This document shows positions 10,421 to 23,110 of a stretch of DNA of 64,000 nucleotides, piece by piece. The stretch spans positions 3,415,001 through 3,479,000 of the forward strand of contig OX419756.1 of assembly GCA_948567375.1 (NCBI GenBank), read 5' to 3'. The notes under the pieces were generated by a model, which was not told where the DNA came from, did no database searches, and was given only the letters and a program-made list of their open reading frames with translations. Source of the DNA: Lunularia cruciata (lineage: Eukaryota > Streptophyta > Marchantiopsida > Lunulariales > Lunulariaceae). How positions within the stretch are numbered: position 1 is the first letter of the stretch; the number at the start of each line of letters is the position of its first letter. The translations under genes were made by a program, and so were the position numbers.

Positions 10421-12000
10421 TGCTCCAAATGTAATATCTACAACAAGAGTTTGTGAGCGGTTTGCATGATCACTTATTGTCCCAAGAGATAATGCCTCCA
10501 TACCTTGGTGGCATATACAATAGCTAGTTGCTTTTAATCTTGAGTAGAGTGATTCCTTTCTACAATGGTTTTCGTACCCATATTTTTTTAGTTTTAGTAG
10601 TTTATAGTGGTTTTTGGAGAAGAATAGTTTAGTTTAAGATGAATTGAACGCAAAGGAGGGAACAAAGAAGTTGTATGCATTTTCAGGTTGGACCCAAAAA
10701 AACTTGCCTTGTGTCAAAAGGGGTCAGGACTTGGATTAGAATTGTCAAGTTGAGCCAAAGAAAGGAGACTTCATCTCGGGGTGATCAACCCAATGCAAAG
10801 AAAGTGTAACAACTTTCCTTTGGGTCTGCCATTCAAGGACATACCACACGTAAAATGGCTAAGGCATGGGCTCGAGAAAGTGATTGTGACCAGAGATGTA
10901 CATATAGAAGGTGTGATTTCTTGGTAGAAGATTGATTGGAGAATGACTAAGAAGAGTATCCTTGTAAAGTCCGGACTCGGAATAAGAAGGAGAAGAATGA
11001 CAAGAAAATTTCTTGTGCAATTGAGAAGTGATCTAGAAGGAGATGAGGGTAGAGGAATGGTTGTGAGTGAAATTTTTATGCATCCAAAAGGGATTAGAAT
11101 CACTCGTCCAAGAGATGGTAGAATTATCTTTCATAGACCCAAAGAGAGAGGAAGCAAGATGAGAGGAGGAAAGAAGAGTGTTGAGTTTGCAATGAGGAAT
11201 CTTGTGATTTGGAGGTTAGATGTGATGGCCAAGATTGAGGTCTTGAGGAGACTTTAGATCACTTTCCTTGGTTGGAACTGGAACTTAAGCTTTCCAAGAT
11301 TCATGATAGAGATTGCTGAGAGTTAGTGTGTAGAGGGTCTAGAGGAAGAAGGGAAGGGAGGCAATCCAGCAAGGTGGACAGAGTTGGATTGGAGATTAGT
11401 TTTGGGAAGAGAGGCCGGGGAAGAGACCGAAGCCACTTTCCTTGAGAAGGGAGGAATAGCAGAAGAGATAATAAAGGTTAGAGCAACATTTACCAGACCG
11501 CATACAAAGAATGAGTACAAGGTAGATAACTATCTAGACTCAATTAGGCAAAGTGTTATCAGAGTGATGATGGTGATATTCAAGCCATAGCAAACTACAT
11601 ATGTAATGAAACACTAGGTGGTGTTCTTTCACAAAAGTTTTGGGGCAAACCCATCAACTAGGCAAAATGTTTTTACTAACAAATGCGGCAGATGGTGTGA
11701 AACTTGCAGGACAAGACGTCATCGCATTACATTGTTCCATTTGTAGCCCATTTCTATCTAGGGTTAAATCTACTTAATGCGGGTGAGAGGCAGTGGATGG
11801 TATTGCATTTTCATTTGCATTTGCATTTGAGACGAGAAGCGGATGTCAATGAGTAGAAATACATTCGGCAAATTTGGAGTAATGACAAGCACTATGCAAG
11901 AATGGGTCAGCAAGTGAAGATATTGGTAACTCTGACAAAGATGAAGAAGCATAGTTGACCAAAAGGAGAGCTTGTCTCAAGAGGATCAAGAAAGGTAAAC
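10421..12000 (+). other. Degenerate region between gag relic and coiled-coil frames
   Basis: Several purine-rich short frames exist (10943-11257, 11384-11590), rich in Arg, Lys and Glu, with no recognised domain. They may be remains of the same retroelement, or purine-rich low-complexity DNA giving open frames by chance. Confidence 0.35.
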
Positions 12001-12015
12001 CCTAAGCACAAAGTC

Positions 12016-13564
12016 ATGGTGATTGAGTTGTCAAGAGAGGAGTCAGAGGGAGAAGCTGAGTACCAATTAGAAGACTTGGAAAGAGAGGAGGAACTGGAGC
12101 TCACATTGCAGAGTGAAGAATCAAGCAACATGAGTAAGGACAATACCAAAGTACAACAACCAATGGAGGAGATCACAGAAGAGGCGGCTTGGGAGTTCAA
12201 GGCTGCAATTCATTAGATGGAGAAAGAAGAAGTTTTTGAACCTGAACCCAAGATTTTCATTCAAAAGGAGACGAGGTCAAAGCAAAGTGCTCAAGTGATA
12301 GATGCGGGACCAAGTAGAATACAAGAAGAAGAAGAAGACACAAGCTCAAAGGAAGAGTGATTGAAAGTGAGAAGATCAAGACTTAGGGGGAAGACCTTGG
12401 TGGAAGAGAAGCATTGGAGGAGAAGGAGAATAGTGAAGAAGGCTTTGACAAAGTGAAGTACCGGTTCAAGATTGTCTATCCGTTGTTGCTGTAGTTGAAG
12501 AAGGAAGATTTGAAGAAGGAACACCCGGAGTTGAAAGATGAACTGCAAGTGGTGAAGTACTTGATGGCCTTAGAGTTGAGGAAGAAGATGGCTAGAGGCA
12601 AAGAGGAAGCTGAAGAACTTTGGGTTGATGTAGTGCTACAAAAGAAGATGCTCACTAACTTAAAGGAGGAGTTGGTAAAGCAAGGAAGAGAGCTAAAGAA
12701 CCAAGTTGAAGATAAAAAAGACTAGCAATTATAAATGGAGAGATTGGAACCAAAACTATGAGATGCTCAAATAGAAAATGTACAGTTGAAGGCGAGTGCA
12801 ACAGTTATGGAACAAGAGTTAAAAAGCTTGAAGTTAAGTGTGGTGGAGAAAAGTCAAGCTTGTTAGAGAGAGTTAGGGAGAAGGTATGAAGAAGAAGAAC
12901 AATTGCAAGGATTGATTAAAATTCTAAGTGAGCAGTCAATGCAGCATGAGAAGGAGAAAGAGGAGTTGAAGGCCGAGTTGGAGGTTGAGTTGAACTTGTA
13001 CAGAGAAGATTAATTAAGAAGATAGAGAGAGAGAGAAAGGTAAGATAAACTCAGATTGATGGAGAATGTGGCGGTACAGATGAAAGCAATGCTCAACACC
13101 AAAGCTAATGTAAGAATAGAAGAATTGCAATTACACGAGGTAAGGTTACTTGTATAGGAAATGAGACAAAAGAATGCAAAGGATAATGATTTAAATCCCT
13201 TATTAGTTAGTCTCAGAACTCGGGTGGACAGGAAGATATTAAAATAGAGGATAATGTTTTAATCAAGTTGGATTTAGTTTGGGTAAAGTTAGATAAGCTT
13301 TGGAGTAGTGTAAGGACTAGACCCGAAGTAAGTGAAGTAGGAGTATATGTGTCTTCAGATTTGTTGTCTGAGACATTAGAAGAAGGTGGGTTGCAAGATA
13401 TAGAGCTAAAAAGATTACCCATATCTCTAATTGCAGATCAAAGTGAGAGAGTGTTAGAATTAGCAAAAGAATTAGTAGTTGTTAGACCTAAAGTAAAGGA
13501 GGCAAAGGATGTTACTTCAGGATTAGAAGGCAAAGTAGAAGTAGACACTGGATTAGAATCATAA
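12016..13564 (+). pseudogene. Charged coiled-coil reading frames (broken), probably element-borne
   Basis: Three + strand frames (12016-12216, 12495-12725, 13268-13564) are joined by further broken frames with the same character. They are very rich in Glu, Lys, Leu and Gln with heptad-like spacing, for example ELRKKMARGKEEAEELW and LKEELVKQGRELKNQVE. This would be a long coiled-coil protein if the stops were removed. The position downstream of a gag relic suggests an extra ORF of a retrotransposon. I cannot name it, and a captured host gene fragment is also possible. Confidence 0.4.
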
Positions 13565-14150
13565 TCAATTTGAGATAGGAATCAACAGATATGAAGAAGT
13601 GGGTTGCCATTTAGGATCAAGAGATTGTTAGGAAGTAGTTAGGAAATAAGATAACCATCAAAGAGCTCTACCTATTCAAAGGAAGCATTTGTAGTATAAT
13701 GTTGTTCAATATTCATTATTCATAGGGATAAATAAAGCAAATTGTTGTTATGCAATGCTCGTTGTTTGAGCTTAATTCCGAGTATCAACTCTATGTATGT
13801 GTTTGTGAGTGTGTGGAGAATTTTGAAGTGCAATTTTGAGTGTTAGATGTTGGATTCTACATCTTTGATTCCATTTTGTGTGTTTGATCTTGAATGGATA
13901 GCAATCAAAGCAATGCCTTGACAAATTTGATTGAGGACGTTGTGCCTTTAGTGGATAGGTGGAACACAATTCTATAGCAAAGTTGTTTTGCAGCGAAGTA
14001 GCCATCTTTGGGAGAAACTGAATCACCACACTCAAGAATGTTTGGACATATTTGATGTAATTATGATTTATGGATGACAAATTTTTATGCCAAGACTATG
14101 ATTCAATGCTTGTTATTATCTTTTGGGTGAAGTTTCTACCTGAGAGATTA
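13565..14150. other. Unassigned spacer
   Basis: No convincing gene is seen. It separates the plus-strand retroelement remains from the minus-strand gypsy pol relic. Confidence 0.4.
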
Positions 14151-15606
14151 AAGACACAATAAAGAAAAACTAATTGTTATTATTTGATTTTGTATTTGAA
14201 TATTTCTAACTTGTATCTCTAAGGGAATGAACTTTACTTTCCTGATTACTACAAAAGTGATATTTGGCGGGTTGTCACAATGGTTAGTTGGCATGACAAT
14301 AGACAATAGAATGTAACTCATCTGGAAATTCCTACACCCATACAACTCTAATGGTACAGTTAGAAGTATCAAAATCAACCACATAAGGTAATTGAGGATC
14401 ATATGGTTGAAGGATGGATCTTGAAGACACCATATATTTCAACTTTTGGAATACTTTTTCATGCTTGGTGGTCCAATGAAAGCTTGCGGTCTTGCGGTAG
14501 AGTAGGTCAATGGTGCAGCCACATGAGCATGATAGTGGATGAACCGTCAATAAAAACTTGCCAATCCAATAAATGCCCTCACTTCTATGGTATCTTTTGA
14601 AGGAGGCCAATCAATAATGGCCTTGATTTTCTCCTCTTCCATCTTGATCCCCTTTGATGAGATCTTGTGACCCAAGAATTTAAATTCCTTCTACCAAAAG
14701 GAACACTTGGACTTCTTGCAATAAAAGTTCCATTGCTGTAGCCATCGTAGGACCTCTCATACATGATTCACATGTTTTGCTTCCATCTTGCTATAAATTA
14801 AGATATCATTCAAGAACACCACCATGTCCCAGTCTAATAGCCCATCCAACACCCAATGCATCTAACCCATGAAGACTATTGGAGCATTAGTGAGCTTGAG
14901 AGATAAAACTTTCCACTCAAAATACCCATACCTTGTGTGAAAGGTAGTCTTTTGCACATCCTCTCTATCAATGAGAATATGTCAATATCCGCTTTGGAGA
15001 TCCAACTTAGAGAAGTATCATATGCCCCTCAATTAATTGAGCAAGTCATAAATTCAAGGCAAGGGATGTGCATTCTTCATTGTTTGTTTATTGAGGCCAC
15101 GATTATCAATATAGAAGAAAAGTCCTCCGTCCTTCTTTGGAACAAATAGTATTGGTGCTCCACAAGGAGATGTACTATGTTGTATGAAATCCTTCTCTAA
15201 TAAATTTGTCAATGTTGTTTGAAGCTTATCCAATTCCTTTGGTGAGAGTAGATAGATTGGTCTACTCATTGGAGTACTTCCTGGTAATAACTCAATCTTG
15301 AAGTGCATACCACGATTGGAGAGTAATCCTTTTGATAGATCATTTGGAAACATATTTGAAAACTTTTGAACTTTTTGATCAACCATTGCTTGATAAAACT
15401 TTTGACCCTCATCAAATTCTCCATGTGCAATTGGCTTGATCCATATTGCAAAAATAAAGTTATTTTTCTCCAAAGCTTACTCTATGACTATTTTACTAAC
15501 AAAATTCTCATCTTGGGATCAACTATTCTTAGGTGTCTTACTCAAAGGTGCCAAAAAACCTAATTTGAAATTCCTATCTTGGTGTTGTACTTGAATTTGT
15601 CATCGA
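14150..15606 (-). pseudogene. Family L gypsy pol relic (RT and RNase H), minus strand
   Basis: The minus-strand frame 15054-15473 has the gypsy RT start: [19 protein letters not shown], the segment [13 protein letters not shown], then [11 protein letters not shown]. The frame at 14332-14610 covers the RT connection and RNase H start (FHWTTKHEKVFQKLK, then VVDFDTSN). Gag and protease of the same element lie at 18616-19760. The gap is filled by a later, related element inserted at 15607-18615. Confidence 0.8.
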
Positions 15607-16034
15607 TGTAACAATATGGAGTTTATCAAGGAAGTTAGTTAGGGTTAATGAAGTAGCAAATAAGCCAAATTAGCCTAGAATATTCCAAAAATATCTAGGA
15701 AGCTTCTCAAGAAGCTTCTTGGCTAGCTTAACTTGCATCCCAAGTAGGTAGTTTCTAGAAGGAAGCTTTTAAAAGCTTCCAACTAGCTTAGCTTGCAAGC
15801 CAAGTAGATGACTTCTAGAAAAACAATTTCTTGAGAAACTTCTCTATTAACTTGGCCTGCATTCCAAGAAAGCAACTCAAGGAAACTTCTTGAGATGCTT
15901 CTCAAGAGCCTTATATGCTTCCTTTAAATACCAAATCTAAAGCTCATGCTAGGCATTTGGAGTTTTCTCACATTCAAGTGTCCCAATGTGAGCTTCCATT
16001 CTCTTATTTCTCTCCTTGGTCTTGGTCTTTTACA
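15607..16034 (+). repeat. 5' LTR of nested family L element
   Basis: It starts TGTAACAATATGG and ends TCTTTTACA (428 bp). It contains several AGCTTCTTGAGAAGC-like short palindromes and a TATA-like CCTTTAAATACCAAA near 15921. Confidence 0.85.
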
Positions 16035-16039
16035 TTCGA

Positions 16040-16051
16040 TGGTATCATAGC
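16040..16051 (+). promoter_or_regulatory. Retrotransposon primer binding site
   Basis: TGGTATCATAGC lies 5 bases after the 5' LTR. It matches, with one change, the TGGTATCAGAGC primer site complementary to initiator methionine tRNA used by many plant LTR elements. Confidence 0.75.
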
Positions 16052-16379
16052 AAGAATGTGATGGATGAAATTTATGGACCACCAAATCCATCATTGCCAA
16101 ACCATTGGGATTTTTGTATCCAAGTATTACCCAAGCATTGTTTCACACAATTCATCACCTCATGTTTTGGGCAGGATTTTTTGAATATGATCACCTTGTT
16201 TGAGGAACCCTTGGTACTTCCGGTTGTAACTTATGGAAAATGGTGGATGTGCTATATCTATGTGTTAATAAATTAGATAAACTGTGGATATTGTGTTAGA
16301 GTAGTAGTCATGGTAGTAATGCCCGATGTTATCCTTGTGATGTAGCAACAAATCGAGCACCTTACTCAATTCTTGGATG

Positions 16380-17260
16380 AATTAGACCGTCAACAACAAG
16401 AGCAGGTAGAGACATCACCAATTCAAGAGGGAGAAAAGTGAATGTGATTCCCAACACCTAAGGTATTCAAAGGCAAGAATCTTTCGGGTTGAGTGGAAAA
16501 TTTTGTGTTTGATTGTGAACGTTTTTGCAAAGCAACAAACCTTCAATATGAACATAAATAAATTGTATTGGCCTCAAGCCAATTGGATGGAGTGGCAAAA
16601 CTATGGTGGAAATTTTGAGTGGATTGAGTAGAGTAGTAGTTTGTTACACCAATCTTAATATGGGAAGAATTCAAGAGTGCATAATTGGGCAATTCCAAAC
16701 TATAAATGCTACACGGGCCACACAATATAACTTGGCAAAATTGAAGTAGATTGGCTCTATAAGAAGCTACATCACTCAATTCCAGAACACCATTATGAAA
16801 ATTCCATATATATTAGATGGAGAAGCTCTAGATTGCTTTGTGAGAGGCTTGAAGTCACGCACTAGACTGGAAGTAACTATGAGTGAGCCCAAAGACTTGG
16901 TTGAAGCCATGTAATTGGCTGAGCACTTTGATTCCTTGGTTGCAACAACTTTGTCTTGACCTTGGCCTTTACAAAACCCACCCACACATGACACACAAGT
17001 GGAAGAGCCAACACCAATGGAGATCAATGTCATCCAACAGAAACCACTTGGCACGTTAGATCATGAAAGATTAAAACAAAATGGTGGATGTTTCTATTGT
17101 CACCAAATTGGACATCACATTGCTAAGTGTCCACCCAAGAATGAGCGACCTCAACAAGTCACCCAAATGGAGTTTGTGGAGCAGAATAATCAAGGCCTAA
17201 ATGGAGTTTTGTGGAGCAAAATAATCAAGGAAACGAGGAATCTTAGTAAGAAATTTTGAG
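16380..17260 (+). pseudogene. Gypsy gag with zinc knuckle (broken)
   Basis: The + strand carries a retrotransposon gag region with stops. Its C-terminal part (16999-17259) is open and contains CFYCHQIGHHIAKC, a CX2CX4HX4C zinc knuckle used to bind element RNA. The upstream capsid portion matches the minus-strand gag at 19240-19750. Stops near 16495, 16630 and 16910 disable it. Confidence 0.75.
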
Positions 17261-17339
17261 CTATCTATTGGGAACTTGATTAGTTCCAATGGGATTAAAG
17301 GCTCAATCTTTGCAAGTTTGCTCTACTTGCAAGGTATGA

Positions 17340-17640
17340 TATTTGATGTATGATATTTGATGATGATATTTGTAGGATTTTGGTTGATTTTAGGAGTTCA
17401 AAGAATTACATGTCCATGCAATTTGCAAAGGAATTAGGTATTCCTATAAGGCCAATAATTGGAAATAGATTGATGACGGAAGATGGTCAAAAAGGTGATA
17501 CATTTTGTACCTCACATCATATTACATTCAAGATTGGGAATGAATATTTGAAGTGTATCAGGTTTGTAGTGACACCTCTATAATATGATTTCATTTTGGG
17601 TCTACCTTGGCTTGAACGTCATAAGGTTCAATTTGATTGG
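17340..17640 (+). pseudogene. Gypsy aspartic protease (degenerate)
   Basis: The frame 17350-17583 has the expected retropepsin-like order. ILVDFRSSKNYMS sits where D-S/T-G-A-S-x-N-F/Y is expected, so the catalytic DSGA is damaged. GLPWLE follows near 17600 after a stop. It lies between the zinc knuckle and RT as usual. Confidence 0.65.
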
Positions 17641-17929
17641 AACTGATGACAAATTCAAGTACAACACCAAGGTAAGAAATTTAGATTAGGTTGTCTAGCA
17701 TCTCTGAGTAAAACATCTTAGGATAGTTAATCCCAAGATAGGAAGATTGTCCGGAAGGCAGCCATCGAGCAAGCCTTAAAAATAAGATAAGTCTCAAGAG
17801 AGAAGTTTGTTAAGAAAGCAACCATTGAGCAAGCTTTGAAGGAATATAAGTCCCAAGATGGGAAGTTTGTTAGTAAAGTTTGTTAGTAAAGTAGCCATAG
17901 AGCAAGCTTTGGAGGAAGAATAATCTATT

Positions 17930-18262
17930 TTTGCGGTGTGGATCAAGCCGATTGTGCATGGACATTTTGAGGAAGGCCAAAAACCTCATCAAGCAATGGT
18001 TGATCAAATAGTTCAAGAGTTTTTAGATGTGTTTTTGGAAGATCTACCGAAGGGATTACTGTCCAATAGTGGTATGCCTTTCAAGATTGAATTATTGTCA
18101 AGAAGTACTCCAATGAGTAGACCAATCTATAAGCTCCCACCAAAGGAGTAGGATGAGCTTCAAATAACATTGACAAAGTTTTTGGAGGAGGATTTCATAC
18201 AACATAGTACGTTTCCTTGGGGAGCACCGATACTATTTGTTCCAAAGAAGGATGGAGAGATA
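17930..18262 (+). pseudogene. Gypsy reverse transcriptase, N-terminal part only
   Basis: The frame 17936-18151 and its continuation carry the linker (EGQKPHQAMVDQIVQEF), [15 protein letters not shown] and FVPKKDG, which is RT motif 1. It breaks off directly at the 3' LTR. The palm with the catalytic aspartates is absent. Confidence 0.8.
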
Positions 18263-18615
18263 TGTAATAATATGGAGATAGTGATGAAGTTAGTTAGGGT
18301 TAACAAAGTAGCAAATTGACAAAATTAGCCTAGAATATTCTAAAAGCATCTAGGAAGCTTCTTTGGAAACTTCTCGACTAGCTTAACTTGCACCTTAAGC
18401 ATGTAGCTTCTAGAAGCTTCCAATTAGCTTAGCTTTCATGCCAAGTAGGTGGCTTCTAGAAGAAAGCTTAGTGAGATCCTTGTCAAGAGCCTTGTATGCT
18501 CACTATAAATACCAAAGCCAAAGTTCATGCTAGGCATTTGGAGTTTTCCCACATTCAAGTGTCCCAATGTGAGCATCCATTCTCCTATTTCTCTACTTGG
18601 TCTTGGTCATTTACA
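18263..18615 (+). repeat. 3' LTR of nested family L element
   Basis: It starts TGTAATAATATGG and ends GTCATTTACA (353 bp). It is about 75 bp shorter than the 5' LTR because of internal deletions. Confidence 0.8.
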
Positions 18616-19760
18616 ATCAAGCCCAATCAACCTGAATCTTATGATGTTCAAGCCAAGGTAGTACTAGAATGATAGTATATATAGAGGTGCCACTACAAAC
18701 CTCATATACTCCAAATAATCCTTTCCAATCTTAAATGTAATAAGATGTGAGGTATGGAATGCCGAACCCTTTCTATCATCTGCCATCATCAATCTACTTC
18801 TAATTATTGACTTGATAGGAATACTTAATTCTTTTGCTAATTTGTAGACATGCAGTTCTCTAAATTTCTAAAATCCACCAAAATCCTACAATCATACCTT
18901 GCAAGTGAAGTGAACTTGCATAGGTCAAGCCTTCAATCCCAATGGAACTAATTAAGTCCCCAATAGGTGGCTCAAAATCCCCTATTGGGATTCCTTGTTT
19001 CCCTAACCATCACACTCCACAAACTTCATTTGGGCTATTTGTCGGGGTCATCCATTCTTGAGTGGACATTCAACAATACGATCCCTAATGTGGCAACAAG
19101 AAATGCAATCATCATTTTGTCATAATCTTTCCGTATTTGTAGGGTCAAGTGGTTTCTATTGGATGACATCAATCTCCACTGGTGTTGGCTCTTCCACCCA
19201 TGTGTAGTGTATGGGTAGGTTTGGTGTGAAGGTTGAGATCAAGTCCAAGTTGTTGCAATGAAGGAATCAAAACGCTCAACTAATTGCATGGCTTCCTCCA
19301 AGTCTTTGGGTTCTCGTATGGTCATTTCCAATTTGGTGCATGACTTCAAGCTTCTCACAAATTGATCCAGAGCTTCACCTTCTATTATATCTACAATTTG
19401 CATAATGGTGTTCTGGAATTGTATGATGTATCTCCTTATAGAGCAAATCTGCTTCAACTCTGCCAATCTATCTCATACAGCTTGTGTGGTATTTATAGCT
19501 TGAAATCAACCAAATATTGCACTCTTGAATTCCCCCATGTCAATATTGGTATAACAATTTGTTTTTTAGCTTGCTCCACTTGGAACCACCACCATAACTT
19601 TTCCACTCCATCCAATTGGCCTGAAGCCAAGAGAATTTGTTTTTGTTCATCTTGACGATTTGTAGCTTCAAAATAATATTTATTGTCAAACATAAAGTTC
19701 TCCATGGTGCGTGAGAGATTCTTGTCTTCAAATACTTTGGGCTTCAGAAATCTGATTTGT
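18616..19760 (-). pseudogene. Family L gypsy gag and protease relic, minus strand
   Basis: The minus-strand frames 19493-19846 and 19239-19466 give a capsid region: KPKVFEDKNLSRTMENF, ASGQLDGVEKLWWWF, QFQNTIMQIVDIIEGEALD, then EAMQLVERFDSF. The protease region follows towards 18616. It is the 5' coding part of the element whose RT lies at 14150-15606. Stops and frameshifts are present. Confidence 0.8.
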
Positions 19761-20410
19761 GCTCTCCTTCTCATGTGTACATAATCTCGAGTGTCATAGT
19801 TGTCAATGTGGTCGCTTGCTTCACGTGAGCATCCCAAGTGATCCAATCATAGTCCTTGTGCATCTTTCTCACATGGGTCTTTACCCCTTGCGAGGTAAAG
19901 TGTCAATGATACACCGAGCATGGTATATCCCGGGCCGCTCTAGGCACCCCTACATGGGGAGGTGTAGCCATGGCTAGCACAAGAATAACGATAGTAATAC
20001 ATGATGCTCCTCTACGTAGCTCCCCATACCTGCCAACCCACAACCCTCACATCCCAACTCTCATAAGATACAATCTCTCCAAACCCTAAAAACTATGAAC
20101 TATCTCAACTTACAATTTCATCTCAAAAAAGTTCAAACTAAATTTCCATGGAACTCAACCATGAAAACCAAGAGAATAGAAATGAAAATTCCATACCTAT
20201 TACTGTCAATATGTAATGATCACTCTTAACCCTAAAAACCTAAACATTCTCATAATTTTTTACTCAATTCTCTATAATCTTCCATCTAGGTACCAATAGA
20301 ACAAAAATTGAAAAACTAACAAAATCTACTATTCACTCGAGTGCTATGTGCTAGAGAACACTCCGAAAATGTAAATTTTCCTTATACATCTCTCCCTCTC
20401 CTCTCCCGTC
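19761..20410 (-). mobile_element. R2-like element 5' end fragment
   Basis: The reverse complement matches the 5' end of the full element (about 48520-49190). It covers the shared start GTGTGGAGACGGGAGAGGA, the AT-rich 5' untranslated region and the start of the ORF with its zinc-finger region. The second Cys of the finger is lost in this copy. It supports the 5' boundary of the family near 48500-48540 of the full element. Confidence 0.8.
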
Positions 20411-21991
20411 TCCACACTCCTCCCACTATCTTGATTCGAGGAACCTTCTTATGTTCTACGAGGTCGGCTTTCCTCTACAGTAAACCGATGTATATGTTAG
20501 CATATGTTAGTATTCACCTATCACGGATGTTCAGGAATATGTAGTTCCTTTTCTTTTTGGTTTTGTTTTCTTTCTTTTTCATTTGGTATTCGTCTGTTCT
20601 TCCGATTGTGTAAGATCAATTTCCAGTAGTTAGGCTCTGAAGAATCTTTCCACTCTCCAGGATACTTACCAGAGGAACATGAGTATTGTGCGTTTAATTT
20701 GCAATATTTGGAAATGGATGATGTATGTGGTAAGATGACGTAAACAACTTTCATGCAACTGAAGAAACCATAGACTGTGTTATTTCTAATTCAATATAAA
20801 TCATCTCAATGTTGCTTTTATCCTAATATATTTGAAATCTTATTCATTACTCATATCATTATTATATTTTCACTACGTTCATAACTGGTAATCTACAAGG
20901 TAAACCCAAGTCATTCACGAGGAGCGCCGGGAAAACTCTGGTCGGGAAAACCTGACAAGATGGTGGGGAACTACAGTACCTCTATTAGTTATTCGACAAA
21001 TTGCAGAAGCAAGTCCACACGTGTCTTAGGTGTAGGTGTTGTCATCGCAACACTCAGAGCGGAAGACAATCTGGCACAATGCGGAAGGCGAGGAGGAGCA
21101 GTTTTGTCTCCACAACAAGTAGTACAAGTAGCAAACTATATGCCACCGGTCGTCCGAGGCATTCTGACCAAGGAAGGTATCCTAGTAGCGTTCTCGTTCC
21201 AAGAGCTACTCTGTCTGAGTATCTTCACTAGTCGTTTAGAGTTAGTATAGTACAGATTTCGTAGATTTTAAATGTCTGTACAGGAAGTTGAGGAGTCCTT
21301 AAGCTAGCTCCTGGATAGTCACTCCGTTCGATTAGTGGTGTGGTGGACATTTGTGGGCGTCATCCGGTTGGATCAGTTTGAAAATGGGAGAATACCAAGT
21401 TTCTCCAGGGATATTGGTGTGAGCTCACTGCGTGATTCTCCATAGAACTGAGCCTGATACGGGGAACATGACGACCAGAGAACCTCTTAAGGTGGTAATT
21501 CTCTCTTCTGCATTTGACTCTGTCAGATAGTAAGGGTCTTGGTCGCAATCAATCAGGAGAAAATGCAATCAAATTACCATTTGAGTCTACGGCTTTTACG
21601 GTGTCCTTGTCCCGATCTCATCGGGATCGATTGACTGCTCTGGAATGTTTTCTGACTCGATAAGCATATCTGGTTATCGCTTAGCTCTAGGTTATCAGGT
21701 AAGCATGCTACCATCGACGTTGATTCTCTTGTAACAGACCAGTCGTCGTGAACATGCCACCGCCAGGTTCAACAATGATATTGCCAGTATGAAACTGTTA
21801 AGAACAATCTTTTAAGCTAGAGCAGTTACTTGTGCATGTTTAGAATGAATGGTTTCAAAAGCCTTGCCCTGGTTGTATGCCCTTATATTATCATTTGCCT
21901 CAATATGGCAATCTGCGAGCAAGGAGTTTGTATTCATTCGGACTGTTTAATTTGATACGGGGATCATCTAACCGTTTCGTATAATGTTCAG
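20411..21991 (+). promoter_or_regulatory. Upstream region and possible first exon of the NLR-like gene
   Basis: The region changes from AT-rich to higher-complexity sequence. A pyrimidine-rich run at 20543-20580 resembles plant promoter or 5'UTR Y-patches. Open frames at 20960-21250 and 21001-21231 overlap and have no recognisable domain. A good donor CAG|GTAAGC lies at about 21697 and the hydrolase acceptor at 21989-21991. The N-terminal exon is likely in this region but I cannot decide its frame or start. Confidence 0.4.
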
Positions 21992-22738
21992 GTGAACGAC
22001 ATGGTATACGAACTACACAGGCCTGAGAAGACGAAATGTGAAATTTTGTTTTTCCATGGACTTCAATTTGGAGATAGTGTAGAATCGGAGATCTATCTAT
22101 CGACTTGGAAGTCGGGAAATTTGTCATCACAGGAAATTTGGCCTATGACATGGCTACCTGAGCGATTCCCATGGGCGAGAATTCTAGCTATAAGATAAGA
22201 TTCTTATGTCATAACCACACCAGATAGAGGTAGATTTGATCTTCATATTACTTCGGAAAGTCTGGCCCGAGATCTAGTTCATGCAGGGGTGGGGAAGTCG
22301 ACTGCTTGCCCAGTGATATTTGTCGGGCACAGTTTTGGTGGACTTGTGATGAAACAATTATGTTTCCATGTCGATTATACAGAAACTAGTTCAGTGTCTC
22401 AACAAGAAAAAGCAGAGATGAAATGTTTGTTAGAGAGCATCAAAGGATTATTTTTCTATGGAACTCCTCATCGTGGGATGTCACCACAATATGTTATACC
22501 CATGCAAAATCCTAGTCCTTTAATGGAGTTCGTAAAAGTACTTAGCGCCGGAGCTGCAAGACTACATCAACACCTGGAGAACTTACAAGAGCGCTACAAA
22601 TGGGAGGTTGGTGGAGTTGGAGAGATCAAGGAAACATGCTTGGCATGCGGAAAGCGAAGACCGTTGTGGTTGCAGATCATGCTGGCAGGAGCTAATTTAT
22701 GTAGCTGCGGTTTCACAGCAGTATGGCATGACAACTAC
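21992..22738 (+). pseudogene. Exon: alpha/beta-hydrolase core (with internal stop)
   Basis: The acceptor TTCAG is at 21987-21991 and the donor TAC|GTAAGT at 22739. The protein has FFHGLQFGDS (oxyanion strand), WPMTWLPERFPWARIL, then GHSFGGLVMKQL, whose Ser is the nucleophile (22324-22341). LFFYGTPHRGMS is typical of SERAC1-like serine esterases. Codon 22196-22198 is TAA exactly where family members usually have an aromatic residue before D, and the frame continues intact on both sides. A substitution is therefore more likely than an intron. Catalytic His is in the next exon. Confidence 0.8.
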
Positions 22739-23110
22739 GTAAGTATCCTCTTATCTCCATCGGACTCCTCAGATGCCTCATAACACCTTTGTGATGCCAA
22801 CAACTCAAATCTAACTTAATATCCTTGCAACCTGTAGTGAATTCGCAAATCAATGTGAATGGTGTTATGTCCACACAGAGCTCCGTACGGTACTTGGAAC
22901 AAAGTGTATCAAACTCAGATCCTGACCAAGAGATAGTAATGGACAAACTTTCTACAACTGAGATCATCTCGTGATTTTCAGTTTCCTCTCAACTTGGGTG
23001 AGTTTCAAGCGTCCAAATCGTACTCCACGAGTAAGATCAGGTTAATTTTACCAATTAAAGAGATATTCTAAAAGTCATAGGCCCTGCCATTTCTCGATGT
23101 CTATGTACAG

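Larger units (their letters stand above)
15607..18615 (+). mobile_element. Family L gypsy element nested in its own relative
   Basis: It has an LTR at each end (15607-16034 and 18263-18615), a primer binding site at 16040, gag with a zinc knuckle, a degenerate protease and the first part of RT. It is flanked by ATCGA (15602-15606) and ATCAA (18616-18620), a 5-bp target duplication with one change. Removing it restores the minus-strand gag-pro-pol of the host element. The pol region stops abruptly after RT motif 1, where the 3' LTR begins, so the rest of RT, RNase H and integrase have been deleted. Confidence 0.85.

Noticed and set aside
20960-21250. 96-codon frame as N-terminal exon of the NLR-like gene
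   Set aside because: It overlaps another frame of equal quality, has no domain, and no clear donor in phase with the 21992 acceptor. It is kept only as a possible leader.
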